Origin: Leptospira congkakensis
GTDB taxonomy: Bacteria; Spirochaetota; Leptospiria; Leptospirales; Leptospiraceae
Reading direction: 5' to 3'
Length of the DNA: 64,000 nt
NCBI RefSeq assembly: GCF_004770265.1
Contig: NZ_RQGQ01000001.1
Span: 109,379 to 173,378 of the forward strand
Position 1 is the first letter of the stretch; every line of letters starts with the position of its first letter. The position numbers were made by a program, and so were the translations under genes. The notes beneath the pieces were generated by a model, which was not told the DNA's origin, searched no databases, and was given only the letters and a program-made list of their open reading frames with translations. Shown here piece after piece: positions 25,330-33,692 of this stretch.

Positions 25330-27327
25330 TTATTTTTTCTTTTTGAAATTAGGGATCTTAATTTCCGTTTCTTTTAAAAATTTCCAATAACGTTTTAGAG
25401 TCACTTTCCAATCTTCTTTTTGTGGTTTGCCTGAAGAATTTTTTAAAATGTTTTGTGATTCCTTGATTGGTTGTAACTCAGATACAGGAACAATTGCAGA
25501 AATTCCTAAATCGATTTTTAAGTATTTCTTTTTAATGATTTTGAAATCGATTTTTGCACCTAACAAACGCACAATCTCCAGAATGATTGCCCATTTAACT
25601 TTTACGGGAGTTAGTGCGTTGTAGTTTTCAACTAAATCACTAAACAATCTTTGCGAAACCTTTGGATTGCTATGGAATAATAAAAACCGAAAGTGAATAT
25701 TCCCTCTCAAATCTTGAGTGATGATCAAATCATTATGATTGAATTCTTTGAATGGCGGAAAATCAACCAACCTTACAACAACAGAGTTAATTAAATCCAA
25801 ACTATTATGGATTTCGGTTTCAGGATTTACTTTGATAGAATAAGTGATATCATCTTCAGGAATCACTTCGTTAATAAATGAGATAAAGTTAACTTGTTCT
25901 TTGACGGGAACTTCTTTTAATACTTCTAACCTTGAAAGTTCAATGATATCATCCATCACATTGTCGATGGAGGATTGTACTTCGATCACTTCTTTTACTA
26001 AGTTTTTATCTTTTGTTTTCTGAGTTGATTCACGAAATATTATTAATTTTTCTTTCATGGATTTCAGAGGTCCTGAAATCATTGCATCCATATAATAAAA
26101 AATCTTTTCTCGAAGGGAATCTGCTTCCTTCAGTCTTTCATAACGATTTTGAAGTTTTCGTTTCATAATCAAAAACTGAAAACGTAAAGCAAGAGTCATC
26201 AGAATCAAATACACTAAGAAACTTGTTTCTAAGGAAGATGGTGAGTTGAGATATCCTCTTTCAATTAAAATCTCTTTTAGTATCGAATAAAGTAAGTAAA
26301 CAAGTGCAAGGAGGTGGATGGTGGAACCGCGAGTTTGGTCTCGGAACTTGTTAAAGGTAACATAAATTGCATAACCAATCACAGCAAGTAAGTGGATGTC
26401 CCAATATCCGATGAAGTTATACCAAAAAACTGGATTTTGAATGATGGCAAAAACTGCGATAAAGAAAAACTGCATTAACAAATACAATCTTTGAAATTTG
26501 AAAGGTTTTAATTCAAAAAAGTCTTGGATGAACTTTATAAAACTATAGGGTAAAATTAATAAAAACGAATACTCTATGAATTTTAATATTGCAAACTCAC
26601 TTATCAAAAAAAATCGAACTTCATTTTTTGATAACTCATAAGCAGAAAAAATTAGAGCTAAGATACTAAAGCTAAGATATTCTTTTTTATCACGTAAATT
26701 GAAATAGTTGATAAAGAAAAATAATGCGATAAAAAGATAAAAACCAACAAAGATAAGTTCTACTAGTGAATCGTAAAGATTTCCATTTAATGCTTCTTCA
26801 TAGGTGACAATACGAATGGGACCAGTAATGACTCCGGCAGAAGTGGATAGTGAAGAATCAATTCTTACAATTAAAACGTTGTCTCCTTCTAATAATAAAT
26901 CATGTGGAATCGGATAAATTCTAGGTCTACCAAAAGCAAACTCATCTGGATCTTTTCCAAAAGCAGAATTATTTTTCCCGATGAGAACTCCATTGATAAA
27001 TACTTCATCTGATTGATAAATTTTTCCAAGTTGTAAAGCCAGAGATTTTTGGTGTTGTTCAGTTGTGATTTCAAAACTTTTACGAATCCAGATAGCACCA
27101 CGATAGGATTTGTTTAAGTTGCGGAAATTACTAGGGACCGTAGTGATATCTAAGTTGTTAGCGTTAAACTCATTACTAAGAATGTCTGCATTATCATTAA
27201 AATAAATTCCCCAGTCGTCTCCATCCAAACGAAGTACAATAGTGTTTTCATCTGTGGAGCGAGAACAATTAGAAGCAAGTAAAATGAAACTAAGAATTAA
27301 TAATTTATAAAAACTAAAGGATTTCAT
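25330..27327 (-). CDS. 7TM-DISM lipoprotein sensor with degenerate histidine-kinase region
   Basis: 665 residues. A lipoprotein-type signal (LILSFILLASNC) is followed by a galactose-binding-like periplasmic domain (FRNLNKSYRGAIWIRKSFEI, DEVFINGVLIGK) and seven helices (~residues 185-385). The cytoplasmic part looks like a HisKA helix pair. The phosphoacceptor position is Ala (A415 in MDAMISGPL), and no N, G1 or G2 ATP-binding boxes are recognisable afterwards. It therefore looks catalytically dead and may act as a scaffold or partner of the adjacent sensor, whose gene overlaps by 4 bases (ATGA). The Dnr-like regulator gene follows. Confidence 0.82.
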   Translation of the reverse strand: MKSFSFYKLLILSFILLASNCSRSTDENTIVLRLDGDDWGIYFNDNADILSNEFNANNLDITTVPSNFRNLNKSYRGAIWIRKSFEITTEQHQKSLALQLGKIYQSDEVFINGVLIGKNNSAFGKDPDEFAFGRPRIYPIPHDLLLEGDNVLIVRIDSSLSTSAGVITGPIRIVTYEEALNGNLYDSLVELIFVGFYLFIALFFFINYFNLRDKKEYLSFSILALIFSAYELSKNEVRFFLISEFAILKFIEYSFLLILPYSFIKFIQDFFELKPFKFQRLYLLMQFFFIAVFAIIQNPVFWYNFIGYWDIHLLAVIGYAIYVTFNKFRDQTRGSTIHLLALVYLLYSILKEILIERGYLNSPSSLETSFLVYLILMTLALRFQFLIMKRKLQNRYERLKEADSLREKIFYYMDAMISGPLKSMKEKLIIFRESTQKTKDKNLVKEVIEVQSSIDNVMDDIIELSRLEVLKEVPVKEQVNFISFINEVIPEDDITYSIKVNPETEIHNSLDLINSVVVRLVDFPPFKEFNHNDLIITQDLRGNIHFRFLLFHSNPKVSQRLFSDLVENYNALTPVKVKWAIILEIVRLLGAKIDFKIIKKKYLKIDLGISAIVPVSELQPIKESQNILKNSSGKPQKEDWKVTLKRYWKFLKETEIKIPNFKKKK

Positions 27328-29309
27328 TTTTTAGGTTTCTCCGGGATACGAATTGTGAATTTGGCTCCCATACCTTCGCTTGATTTTAAACTTACTGTTC
27401 CACCTAAAAACTTTGTGGTAACTTCCACCAACGTAAGACCAATTCCAGCTCCAGGGATCTCATTTTTTTTGTCGCGATACCCTCGAACGAATTTTTGGAA
27501 AATGGTTTCCATTTCCAATTGGCTAAGGCCCATTCCTTCATCCATAACAATGAGTTGGTGAAACCCATCACGATTAAAAAACTCGATGCTAATATCTGTT
27601 TTGGGATCTGTGTATTGGTATGCGTTTTCCACAAGATTCCTTAGAATACAAAACAAAAGTTCTTTGGGGAAATAAATTTCTAAATCACTCGGTTTTATTT
27701 CGATAGAAATGTTTTTTCTATATTGTTCCAGATGGTTTTCTACACTTGAAACACAGTTTCTGAGTAGTTCCGCAACGGAAAAAGATTCATAAAAAGGAAT
27801 GTACGTTTTTTCTTCTAGTTTGCGTAGAAGCATAGCCTCTTCTACCATATAACTCATATAAGAGATATGATCTTCCGCTTGTTTGACCGGATCTAAATCT
27901 TGTTTGGAATTTGATTTGGTCTTTGTTTTCTTTTTTGCAGCAGACTTTGTGGTTAATTTTGTTGGTTCTTTGGAAGTAATTTTTCCACTGTTTGTCGAAA
28001 TATTGTCTATGGTTTTTTTGATTTTTTCCATCCCTGATTTAAACTCAGAAGACAAATTAATCAAAAAACCTGTTTTAACTCGTTCCATTTGGATTAATTC
28101 TTTTTCTTGTTCGATAAAGTTTTCTAAACCCAGAACAATATCGTTTGAAAGTTGGATGGAAATCATCACAAGAAAAATAAGGAATCCTATATACAAAGTT
28201 CCTGGCATAGATATGATTTCTAATGCAGAGAGACTATCGATAAGAATGGTAGGTAATAAAGATGCAATCCCTATTAAAATGAATTTTACCTTTGCTATAT
28301 TTGCCTTTCCGTTTTTGACAAACAGATAAATCACAAGGCCCATCGCTACTGGTAAAACGTAATTGAAAAGGGCTATAACCAAAATCCACGTTTTAGGTGT
28401 TCTAAAAAATAAAGTAATTACGAATAAAACAAACAGGAATACTTCATATACCAACAAAACGACATTACGTTTTATCTTTAAATACTGGTGCATGAAATTG
28501 ATAAAAAATACTGGTAAACAAATGAGGACTAACAGTTCGGCAACATAAGACCAAGTAAAACTTTCAAATAAAATATCTCTATGTTGCGTTCGAATCAAAA
28601 CATAAATTCCCATAAAAATGGAAAAGAGTGCAAAGAAAAAATTTTCGCCTGCACGTCCGCGAACAATGGAACCAACTAAAAAGTAAATCCCCATAAAGAT
28701 AAACACATAACCACAAACCATGGCGAATGCTTCTTTGGAGAATGCTGCTTCACGTAACAAACGTTCTTTGGCAATAGTAGGTGCTTCTTTGAGACCATTT
28801 AGGTTTGTTGCTGCATAAATGCGAATCGCCATCACATTAAGGCCTGGTTTTAAAAGGTGAGTGGGTAGGGAATAAATTCTTATTTTCTGAAAATCCACTT
28901 CCAATCGTGGCAGAACAGTTCCCGTTTTATCGATTAAGGTTCCGTTTAAATAAAACTCATCAATGTCTCTGATCCGACCTAGTTGGATGGCGATTGGTTC
29001 TACAGGTGTTGTGTAATTTTCGGGTAAATAGAAAGAACACCTATACCAATGGTATCCTGTTAGGTTTTCTGTTTTTGAAATTCCGTAATCCGGTACAGAA
29101 CGTTTGACCCAGAAAGATTCTTCAACGGTTTCATCTCTCCAGTCTAAATTATCTCCCTTACGAAATAACCAATCTGTTTTTAAAACGACTGGTTTTTCGA
29201 AGGAAGTGATCATGTTTCCGCATGGATCTGCCGCCAAACCGATAATAGCTGGAAACAAAACAAATGCGAACCCGAATACGAGTTGGTAGATACGGATTTT
29301 CGAAATCAT
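27324..29309 (-). CDS. 7TM-DISM sensor with intact HATPase but no phosphoacceptor His
   Basis: 661 residues. A signal peptide (YQLVFGFAFVLFPAIIGLAA) is followed by a DISM-type periplasmic domain (WYRCSFYLPENY, DEFYLNGTLIDKTG), seven helices (~200-400), a HisKA-like helix and an HATPase domain. The ATPase motifs are intact: N box CILRNLVENAYQYTD, G1 VMDEGMGL, G2 GAGIGLTLVEVTTKFLGG. In the DHp helix the His is replaced by Ser (S421, FLINLSSEFKSGM). A Lys/Thr-rich insert (~440-470) follows. It may signal through ATP binding, as a serine kinase, or phosphorylate another protein. It overlaps FliH by 4 bases. Confidence 0.85.
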   Translation of the reverse strand: MISKIRIYQLVFGFAFVLFPAIIGLAADPCGNMITSFEKPVVLKTDWLFRKGDNLDWRDETVEESFWVKRSVPDYGISKTENLTGYHWYRCSFYLPENYTTPVEPIAIQLGRIRDIDEFYLNGTLIDKTGTVLPRLEVDFQKIRIYSLPTHLLKPGLNVMAIRIYAATNLNGLKEAPTIAKERLLREAAFSKEAFAMVCGYVFIFMGIYFLVGSIVRGRAGENFFFALFSIFMGIYVLIRTQHRDILFESFTWSYVAELLVLICLPVFFINFMHQYLKIKRNVVLLVYEVFLFVLFVITLFFRTPKTWILVIALFNYVLPVAMGLVIYLFVKNGKANIAKVKFILIGIASLLPTILIDSLSALEIISMPGTLYIGFLIFLVMISIQLSNDIVLGLENFIEQEKELIQMERVKTGFLINLSSEFKSGMEKIKKTIDNISTNSGKITSKEPTKLTTKSAAKKKTKTKSNSKQDLDPVKQAEDHISYMSYMVEEAMLLRKLEEKTYIPFYESFSVAELLRNCVSSVENHLEQYRKNISIEIKPSDLEIYFPKELLFCILRNLVENAYQYTDPKTDISIEFFNRDGFHQLIVMDEGMGLSQLEMETIFQKFVRGYRDKKNEIPGAGIGLTLVEVTTKFLGGTVSLKSSEGMGAKFTIRIPEKPKK

Positions 29310-30229
29310 ATCGGTTCGACGTTTCGAATAGCCTCTTCGATTTCTTTGAGCTGAGTAGAAATCCTTGCGTCGATAGCTCCCACGTCTGTTTCGATGATAA
29401 CACCACCACGATCCACTCGAGAATCTTCGTAAATATTGACCTTACGAAGTGATTCCATAAGTTTGATAAGTTCGTCTTTGTGTGCCGTAGTAAGTTCCAA
29501 GTCAGCAAAGTTAACACGAATATCAATCCTATCACGGTCTTTGATTCGTTTCATTGCTTCTCGAATGTTGTTTAATACAATTTCTTTACGTTCGATGATT
29601 TCGTCTTTGATTACTTTTCTTGCGATGACAAGAATCATCTCTACCATTTGTTTTTCGGAGGCAGCAATCATTTCTTCACGAATATCAATCGCCTTACCAA
29701 TGATAGTTCCTAGTCGGTCAATGAGTCGCCTAACTTCCCCTTGGCCTTTTTTGAATCCAACTTCTCGACCAGCATCATAACCCTTTTGATATGCCTCGTG
29801 TTCGATCTCAGCCTGTTTCATTTCGGCTTCTTTGATCATACGTTCGACTTCCATCTTAGCACGATCTAAGATTTGTTCCGCTTTGGCACGGCCGGAGTCT
29901 TCTTCTAATTTGATTTTTTCTTTGGAGTCTTGAACCATTTGGAAGGCTTTGGTTCTACCTTCTTCTTCAATGGCTTTGGCTTGTTTTTTTGCGTCTTCTA
30001 ATAATTGACGAACTTGCTCTTCTGTTTCTTGGCGATACCTTTGAAGTTCCGCTTCGATCTCTTCAATCGATGGACCTTGGTATTGTTCGATGATATTTCC
30101 CTCTTGGTCTATCTCGAAGTCTTCTTGTTCGTCGGTTTTATGAAATTTTTTGTACTTATCAGGAAGTTGAATCTCAACTTCTTCTTGTAAGTCGGCAATT
30201 TGAATGGGTTTAAAAACGAGTTTTGCCAT
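29306..30229 (-). CDS. fliH: Flagellar assembly protein FliH
   Basis: 307 residues. FliH links the FliI export ATPase to the flagellar basal body and regulates its activity. A long charged coiled coil (residues ~55-150, EAELQRYRQETEEQVRQLLE onward) precedes the conserved FliH/V-ATPase-E-like C-terminus with GYDAGREVGFKKGQGEVRRLI, VIARKVIKDEI and SRVDRGGVIIETDVGAIDARI. It is 4 bases downstream of the FliG paralogue gene and overlaps the next sensor gene by 4 bases. FliI is not in this window. Confidence 0.92.
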   Translation of the reverse strand: MAKLVFKPIQIADLQEEVEIQLPDKYKKFHKTDEQEDFEIDQEGNIIEQYQGPSIEEIEAELQRYRQETEEQVRQLLEDAKKQAKAIEEEGRTKAFQMVQDSKEKIKLEEDSGRAKAEQILDRAKMEVERMIKEAEMKQAEIEHEAYQKGYDAGREVGFKKGQGEVRRLIDRLGTIIGKAIDIREEMIAASEKQMVEMILVIARKVIKDEIIERKEIVLNNIREAMKRIKDRDRIDIRVNFADLELTTAHKDELIKLMESLRKVNIYEDSRVDRGGVIIETDVGAIDARISTQLKEIEEAIRNVEPI

Positions 30230-30233
30230 ATAC

Positions 30234-31463
30234 TTACTTCAATCTCCAGAGTTTCACTTTGCCTTCATCCATCGCTTCACGCAGTCGATCCAAGATTCCC
30301 TTTTGGGCTTCTTCGATTTCTGCTAAAGAAACTGGACCTAACGAATCCCATTCGATCTTTATTTCTTTCACAAGCCAAGATTCCAAATTGGAATATACTT
30401 GGTCGCGAAAATCCGTCTCTACTCCTTTCAATGCGCAAGCAATGACAAGAGGATGGATCTCAGAAAAAAATCGAGTGAGGCTCGTCCTTCCTAAATGAAG
30501 GAGGTCTTCCAAACGAAAGTAGTGTTCTACTATAGTTTCGGCATATTCTGGGCTTTTTTTCTGAATTCGTTCAATTAAATTTTGAGATGGCAAAAAAGGA
30601 AGTCTAGTGAGAATTTCACCTGCTGTTTTGGCTTTCCGGCTGCGGACCTTCGAAACCGGCATTTTTTTCTGGATGAGCTCCAATTTGAAGCGAAGGAAAC
30701 GATCCAACTTGTCCCTTTCTTGGTCCGAATGGTAGTCAATTTCCGAAAGTGCCAAAATGACCTCTTCCCTGTGACTTTCCGGATATTCGGCCAAAACTTC
30801 CGAGGCAGCTTCTGGATCAGAAAAACTCAAAACTCGAGCCACGGTTTCTGCAGATTCGTCCACAGTCAGGTTTCGGAGCATTTCCAAGGAATAACTAGGA
30901 AGTTCTGACCAAATGGGGCCTACCCGTTTGGAATCTTCCTCTTTTAATATTTCTTCGAGTAGCGAATACAATTCGTTCGTTTCTGGGTATTCGCTATTCG
31001 TATATTTCCCGTTTGCTCCTCCAGAATTTCGGGCATAATCATCGCTATTCGCATAACCGCCCCCGAGTGGTGCTTTCCCGAAAGTAGGCTCGATTTCTCC
31101 CCCGTTTTTGGGTGGATATGCGTGATTCGTAGATTCGTCGCGTCTTGGAACTTTGCCGGTAGGGCCGCTGTTGCCGCTGAAATTTGCACCCGGAGTTTTT
31201 GCAGAATATCCGTGATTCGTATATTCATCCTTCAAATTGTAACTGCCACGACCAGGTTGGTTACCTTTTTTTTGGAGGAATTTTGTAAAGGAGAGGAGGA
31301 TGTCTTTTTCTTGCCCTTTGGTCGGGGATGGATTGGCTTCCACTTTCAAGAGAAGGGATTCGATTTCGGAATCACTCAAATGGGCGAACACTTCATCCGG
31401 TAAATAGCGGCCTAAAATTTGGTAGGCAAGGGCAGCTTTATTCGGACCGGATGGGGTTTTCAT
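30234..31463 (-). CDS. FliG paralogue with long repetitive linker
   Basis: 409 residues versus about 340 for typical FliG. A short N-terminal helical module (LAYQILGRYLPDEVFAHLSDSEIESLL) is followed by a 100-residue Gly/Asn/Tyr-rich linker (~67-164) with four loose copies of an [E/G/K]-[Y/S]-[T/A]-N motif. The FliG middle and C-terminal domains come next (GEILTRLPFLPSQNLIERI, IACALKGVETDFRDQVYSNL, LGPVSLAEIEEAQKGILDRLREAMDEGKV). FliG is the rotor switch protein. Leptospira encode several FliG-like proteins, and this one, next to fliH, is unlikely to be the main rotor form because of its linker. The Shine-Dalgarno is weak. Confidence 0.85.
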   Translation of the reverse strand: MKTPSGPNKAALAYQILGRYLPDEVFAHLSDSEIESLLLKVEANPSPTKGQEKDILLSFTKFLQKKGNQPGRGSYNLKDEYTNHGYSAKTPGANFSGNSGPTGKVPRRDESTNHAYPPKNGGEIEPTFGKAPLGGGYANSDDYARNSGGANGKYTNSEYPETNELYSLLEEILKEEDSKRVGPIWSELPSYSLEMLRNLTVDESAETVARVLSFSDPEAASEVLAEYPESHREEVILALSEIDYHSDQERDKLDRFLRFKLELIQKKMPVSKVRSRKAKTAGEILTRLPFLPSQNLIERIQKKSPEYAETIVEHYFRLEDLLHLGRTSLTRFFSEIHPLVIACALKGVETDFRDQVYSNLESWLVKEIKIEWDSLGPVSLAEIEEAQKGILDRLREAMDEGKVKLWRLK

Positions 31464-31577
31464 TTAAGAGACATAATAGCTAATCATTGCGGTCGTACAA
31501 ACCAAAAAATATTATTTTTTTAATTTCGAAAACTTCCTTTCCAAATCCATGTCCTCGGGAGTCTCTGAAGGTTAGGG

Positions 31578-33692
31578 ATGACCCGCCAAAAATTAATCTA
31601 CCTTTCCCTCACAGTTTTGACTACGGCTTGTCGTATGGTGACTCCTTCGCCTCAAATTCATTCTGGGGAATTGGACCTGCAGTCTTATCCCTTTGGGTCA
31701 GGGTCTGCCATCACACTCCAAGGTGATTGGAAATTTTTTCCTAGGGCACTGAACGTGCCACCCGATGCGATTCCAACCACCTATCTCCCCGTTCCCTCTC
31801 TTTGGAATCAGGTTCCCTTACGTTCAGGGTTTCCTGGTGGAAAAGGATATGGAACTTATGTTTTAGATATTAAACTTCCCGAAGAAAGTCAGATCTATTC
31901 GGTTTATTTGCCAGAGGTGCGAACCTCGTTTAAATTGATGGCAGGTAACAGAAGTTTGGCTTCCGGTGTTCCTGGTGTGAATAAGGAAACAACAACGCCA
32001 AGTGCTTGGGGTCAAAGTTTTACAATCTCAGCAAAAGATAACTTACAGATTCGTATAGAGGTCAGTAATTTTCATCACAAAGAAGGTGGCCTTCCGAGTG
32101 CACCCGTTTTTGGTCCCGCAGAAAATGTTCAAAATTATATTCTAGCGCAAAGTACTTTGGATCTAGCATTAACAGGTGCTATTTTCATGTTTGGGTTGTA
32201 TCATTTTATTCTATTTTTCTATCGAAAGAAACAAAGAGAAGCTTTCTATTTTGGATTTTTCTGTTTGGTGTTTGCAGCAAGGATTCCCTTTATTGGGAGT
32301 AAAACCATATACGCTATGTTTCCCAATATCCCTTGGGATTTAGTAATTTATGTAGAGTATGCATCTGTTTTTGTTTTAGGAATTCTATTTTTATGGTTTG
32401 TGGATGGTCTTTTCCCTCGATTCATAGACACAAAACTCATTCTTTACTTTAGCGCCTACGTACAGTTTATGTTAGTTTATGGTTTGATCATTAAACCGGA
32501 AATTTATACTGAGTTTGAAGTTGTTTTTCAAGTATTGGGAATTGTTTATGCTGTGTTTTTGGGAATTCGATTGTACCAAATGGTGGTCAAAGGATTGCCC
32601 GATGCCGGAATTTTCTTTTTAGGATACCTGGTTTTATTTTTTGGATTTGTTTATGATGTATTCCTCGCGTATAGTGGCGAAGGCGATTCCACTTTATCAC
32701 AAATTGCTGTGTTTTTGTTTTTTGGCGTCCAATCGACAATTGTGACACTTCGTACGGCAAGGACCTTTCGAAAAAAACTGTCTTTAAAAGATGAATTTGA
32801 ATCCATCAACGAAGAATTTATTTTAACCAATCGTTTTTATGCAAAGTTTATTCCCCGCGACTTTTTGACTCACCTCGGCAAAGAAAGTATCGAAGAGGTT
32901 CGGTTAGGTGATAGCAGCGAAAGAGAGATGACTGTTTTGTTTGCAGACATTTGGGAGTATTGGGATATTATTTATTCGATTCCATTAGAGAATAGAATGT
33001 TATTCACCAATTCTTATTTAGGAAGGATTGGACCTTGTGTTCGTAAAAATAATGGTTTCATCGATAAATACATTGGAAGTGCCATTATGGCTCTTTTTGA
33101 TGGGGGAATTCAAAATTCCATCAAAGCTGCAGAAGACATCCAGTGGGAATTGGAAAAATACAACGAACGCAGAAGATCATTTGGTTATTTACCACTCCAT
33201 GCCGGTATTGGAATTCATTCGGGAGATACCATGCTTGGAATTTTGGGAGAAGAGGAAAGACTCGAATCTACAGTCATTGCTGACACAGTCAATCTATCGA
33301 GCCGTATCCAAGGTTTAACCAAAAAATATGGAGCAAGGATTCTTGTAAGTCTCACCTCTCTTATGTTACACGAAGATTTGGATACAATTCCTTATCGGAT
33401 TTTAGATTTTGTTCGTGTGAAAGGAAAACAAGAGACTGTGATGATCGCAGAAGTTCTAATTCCTGATATTGATCCGATATCTAATAAAAAAATTGAAAAC
33501 AAGGACCAATTTGAAGCAGCAATTTTTGATTATGAACGAGCAGACTTTGTTTCCGCATTAGAAAAATTCAGAGCTGTATTTGCCGATAACCCAGATGATT
33601 TGGCTGCACAAATTTATATAGAACGATGCGAATATCACCAAACTGCTGGTGTGGGTGAAGATTGGGATGGGGTTTCTGCATGGGAAAAATAA
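31578..33692 (+). CDS. 7TM lipoprotein class III nucleotidyl cyclase, C2-like half
   Basis: 704 residues. Signal with loose lipobox (LTTAC), DISM-type periplasmic domain, seven helices (~195-400) and a class III cyclase catalytic domain. The first metal Asp is present (D457, VLFADIWEYW) and the Lys of DKYIG (K497) is kept, but the second metal Asp is Ser (S501, KYIGSAIMALF). The transition-state pair is intact (N572 and R576, DTVNLSSR). This is the residue pattern of a mammalian C2 domain. The following gene encodes a protein with the opposite set. AAGG lies six bases before the ATG, and the gene overlaps its partner by 13 bases. Confidence 0.88.
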   Translation: MTRQKLIYLSLTVLTTACRMVTPSPQIHSGELDLQSYPFGSGSAITLQGDWKFFPRALNVPPDAIPTTYLPVPSLWNQVPLRSGFPGGKGYGTYVLDIKLPEESQIYSVYLPEVRTSFKLMAGNRSLASGVPGVNKETTTPSAWGQSFTISAKDNLQIRIEVSNFHHKEGGLPSAPVFGPAENVQNYILAQSTLDLALTGAIFMFGLYHFILFFYRKKQREAFYFGFFCLVFAARIPFIGSKTIYAMFPNIPWDLVIYVEYASVFVLGILFLWFVDGLFPRFIDTKLILYFSAYVQFMLVYGLIIKPEIYTEFEVVFQVLGIVYAVFLGIRLYQMVVKGLPDAGIFFLGYLVLFFGFVYDVFLAYSGEGDSTLSQIAVFLFFGVQSTIVTLRTARTFRKKLSLKDEFESINEEFILTNRFYAKFIPRDFLTHLGKESIEEVRLGDSSEREMTVLFADIWEYWDIIYSIPLENRMLFTNSYLGRIGPCVRKNNGFIDKYIGSAIMALFDGGIQNSIKAAEDIQWELEKYNERRRSFGYLPLHAGIGIHSGDTMLGILGEEERLESTVIADTVNLSSRIQGLTKKYGARILVSLTSLMLHEDLDTIPYRILDFVRVKGKQETVMIAEVLIPDIDPISNKKIENKDQFEAAIFDYERADFVSALEKFRAVFADNPDDLAAQIYIERCEYHQTAGVGEDWDGVSAWEK

